Source: Natribaculum breve (lineage in GTDB: Archaea; Halobacteriota; Halobacteria; Halobacteriales; Natrialbaceae). From it: a stretch of DNA of 64,000 bases. Where the stretch lies: the NCBI RefSeq assembly GCF_023008585.1, contig NZ_CP095390.1:3100001-3164000 (forward strand), read 5' to 3'. The first letter of the stretch is position 1; the number at the start of each line of letters is the position of its first letter. A model generated the notes under the pieces. It searched no databases. It saw only the letters and a program-made list of their open reading frames with translations, and was not told the origin of the DNA. This document shows positions 63,924 to 64,000 of this stretch, piece after piece. The position numbers were made by a program, and so were the translations under genes.

Positions 63924-64000
63924 TCAGTCCTGCAGCCGTGACCGCTCGAGATAGCGGTCGGACCAGGAGCCGTCGCGTCCATCGACGTCGGCGATCGCTC
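63924..64000 (-). CDS. C-terminal end of a further minus-strand gene (partial)
   Basis: The frame reads AIADVDGRDGSWSDRYLERSRLQD then stops at 63924-63926; the rest lies beyond the window. It directly precedes the fibre-like gene and is probably another virion gene. The product cannot be named. Confidence 0.55.
   Translation of the reverse strand, partial: AIADVDGRDGSWSDRYLERSRLQD

Overview
The window looks like a piece of a haloarchaeal (class Halobacteria) chromosome. The predicted proteins are acidic and rich in Asp and Glu, GC is high, lipoproteins carry Tat signals, and the gene content includes an archaeal S8e ribosomal protein, TFB, HTH-10 'bat' regulators, an Orc1/Cdc6 protein and BRE/TATA promoters placed for leaderless transcripts. 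The genus cannot be fixed from the sequence; an affiliation with the Natrialba/Natrinema group is only a guess.

Region 1 (1-29.4 kb) is core or near-core chromosome. After rps8e come two complete phosphate ABC transporter operons, pstS-pstC-pstA-pstB (2001-6638 and 7261-11000), with an AbrB/PhoU regulator divergent from the first. The two pstB genes are almost identical although the other paralogues have diverged. Next are a PadR-like regulator, a TFB, small haloarchaeal proteins, and a probable catabolic region: an IclR regulator, an amidohydrolase with a Rieske ferredoxin, a fused FAD/Fe-S oxidase, an acyl-CoA dehydrogenase and an SDR dehydrogenase. It closes with two HTH-10 regulators, a truncated haemoglobin, a second PhoU and an aldehyde:ferredoxin oxidoreductase homologue that lacks the usual CxxCxxxC motif.

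Region 2 (29.4-40.9 kb) is an integrated element, either a provirus or a plasmid. It has a tyrosine integrase with a C-terminal zinc ribbon and a long minus-strand chain of small, mostly unknown genes joined by 4-nt stop/start overlaps, many with zinc-binding motifs, plus an HTH-HNH endonuclease. It also has a divergent AbrB pair over a small operator, an Orc1/Cdc6 initiator beside a candidate origin, a SWIM-domain protein and a winged-helix regulator. A stem-loop cluster with a possible pseudoknot (32468-32628) is a candidate structured RNA.

Region 3 (40.9-61.6 kb) is a complete type I-B CRISPR-Cas locus: cas6-cas8b-cas7-cas5-cas3-cas4-cas1-cas2, all on the minus strand, between two large arrays of 75 and 62 repeats (135 spacers). 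Both arrays are transcribed from the minus strand and share a leader containing the same interrupted palindrome. Beyond the trailer end of array 2 lie an IS630-type element and two decayed repeats next to cas6, so the array was probably once longer. Array 2 records a repeat mutation that became fixed in all leader-proximal units. The arrays hold repeated captures of the same targets, one of them in both orientations.

Region 4 (61.7-64.0 kb) carries virion-like genes: a frameshifted conserved protein, a large tail-fibre-like protein with a probable beta-helix, and the end of another gene at the window edge. The CRISPR-Cas locus is therefore bracketed by mobile-element genes on both sides.
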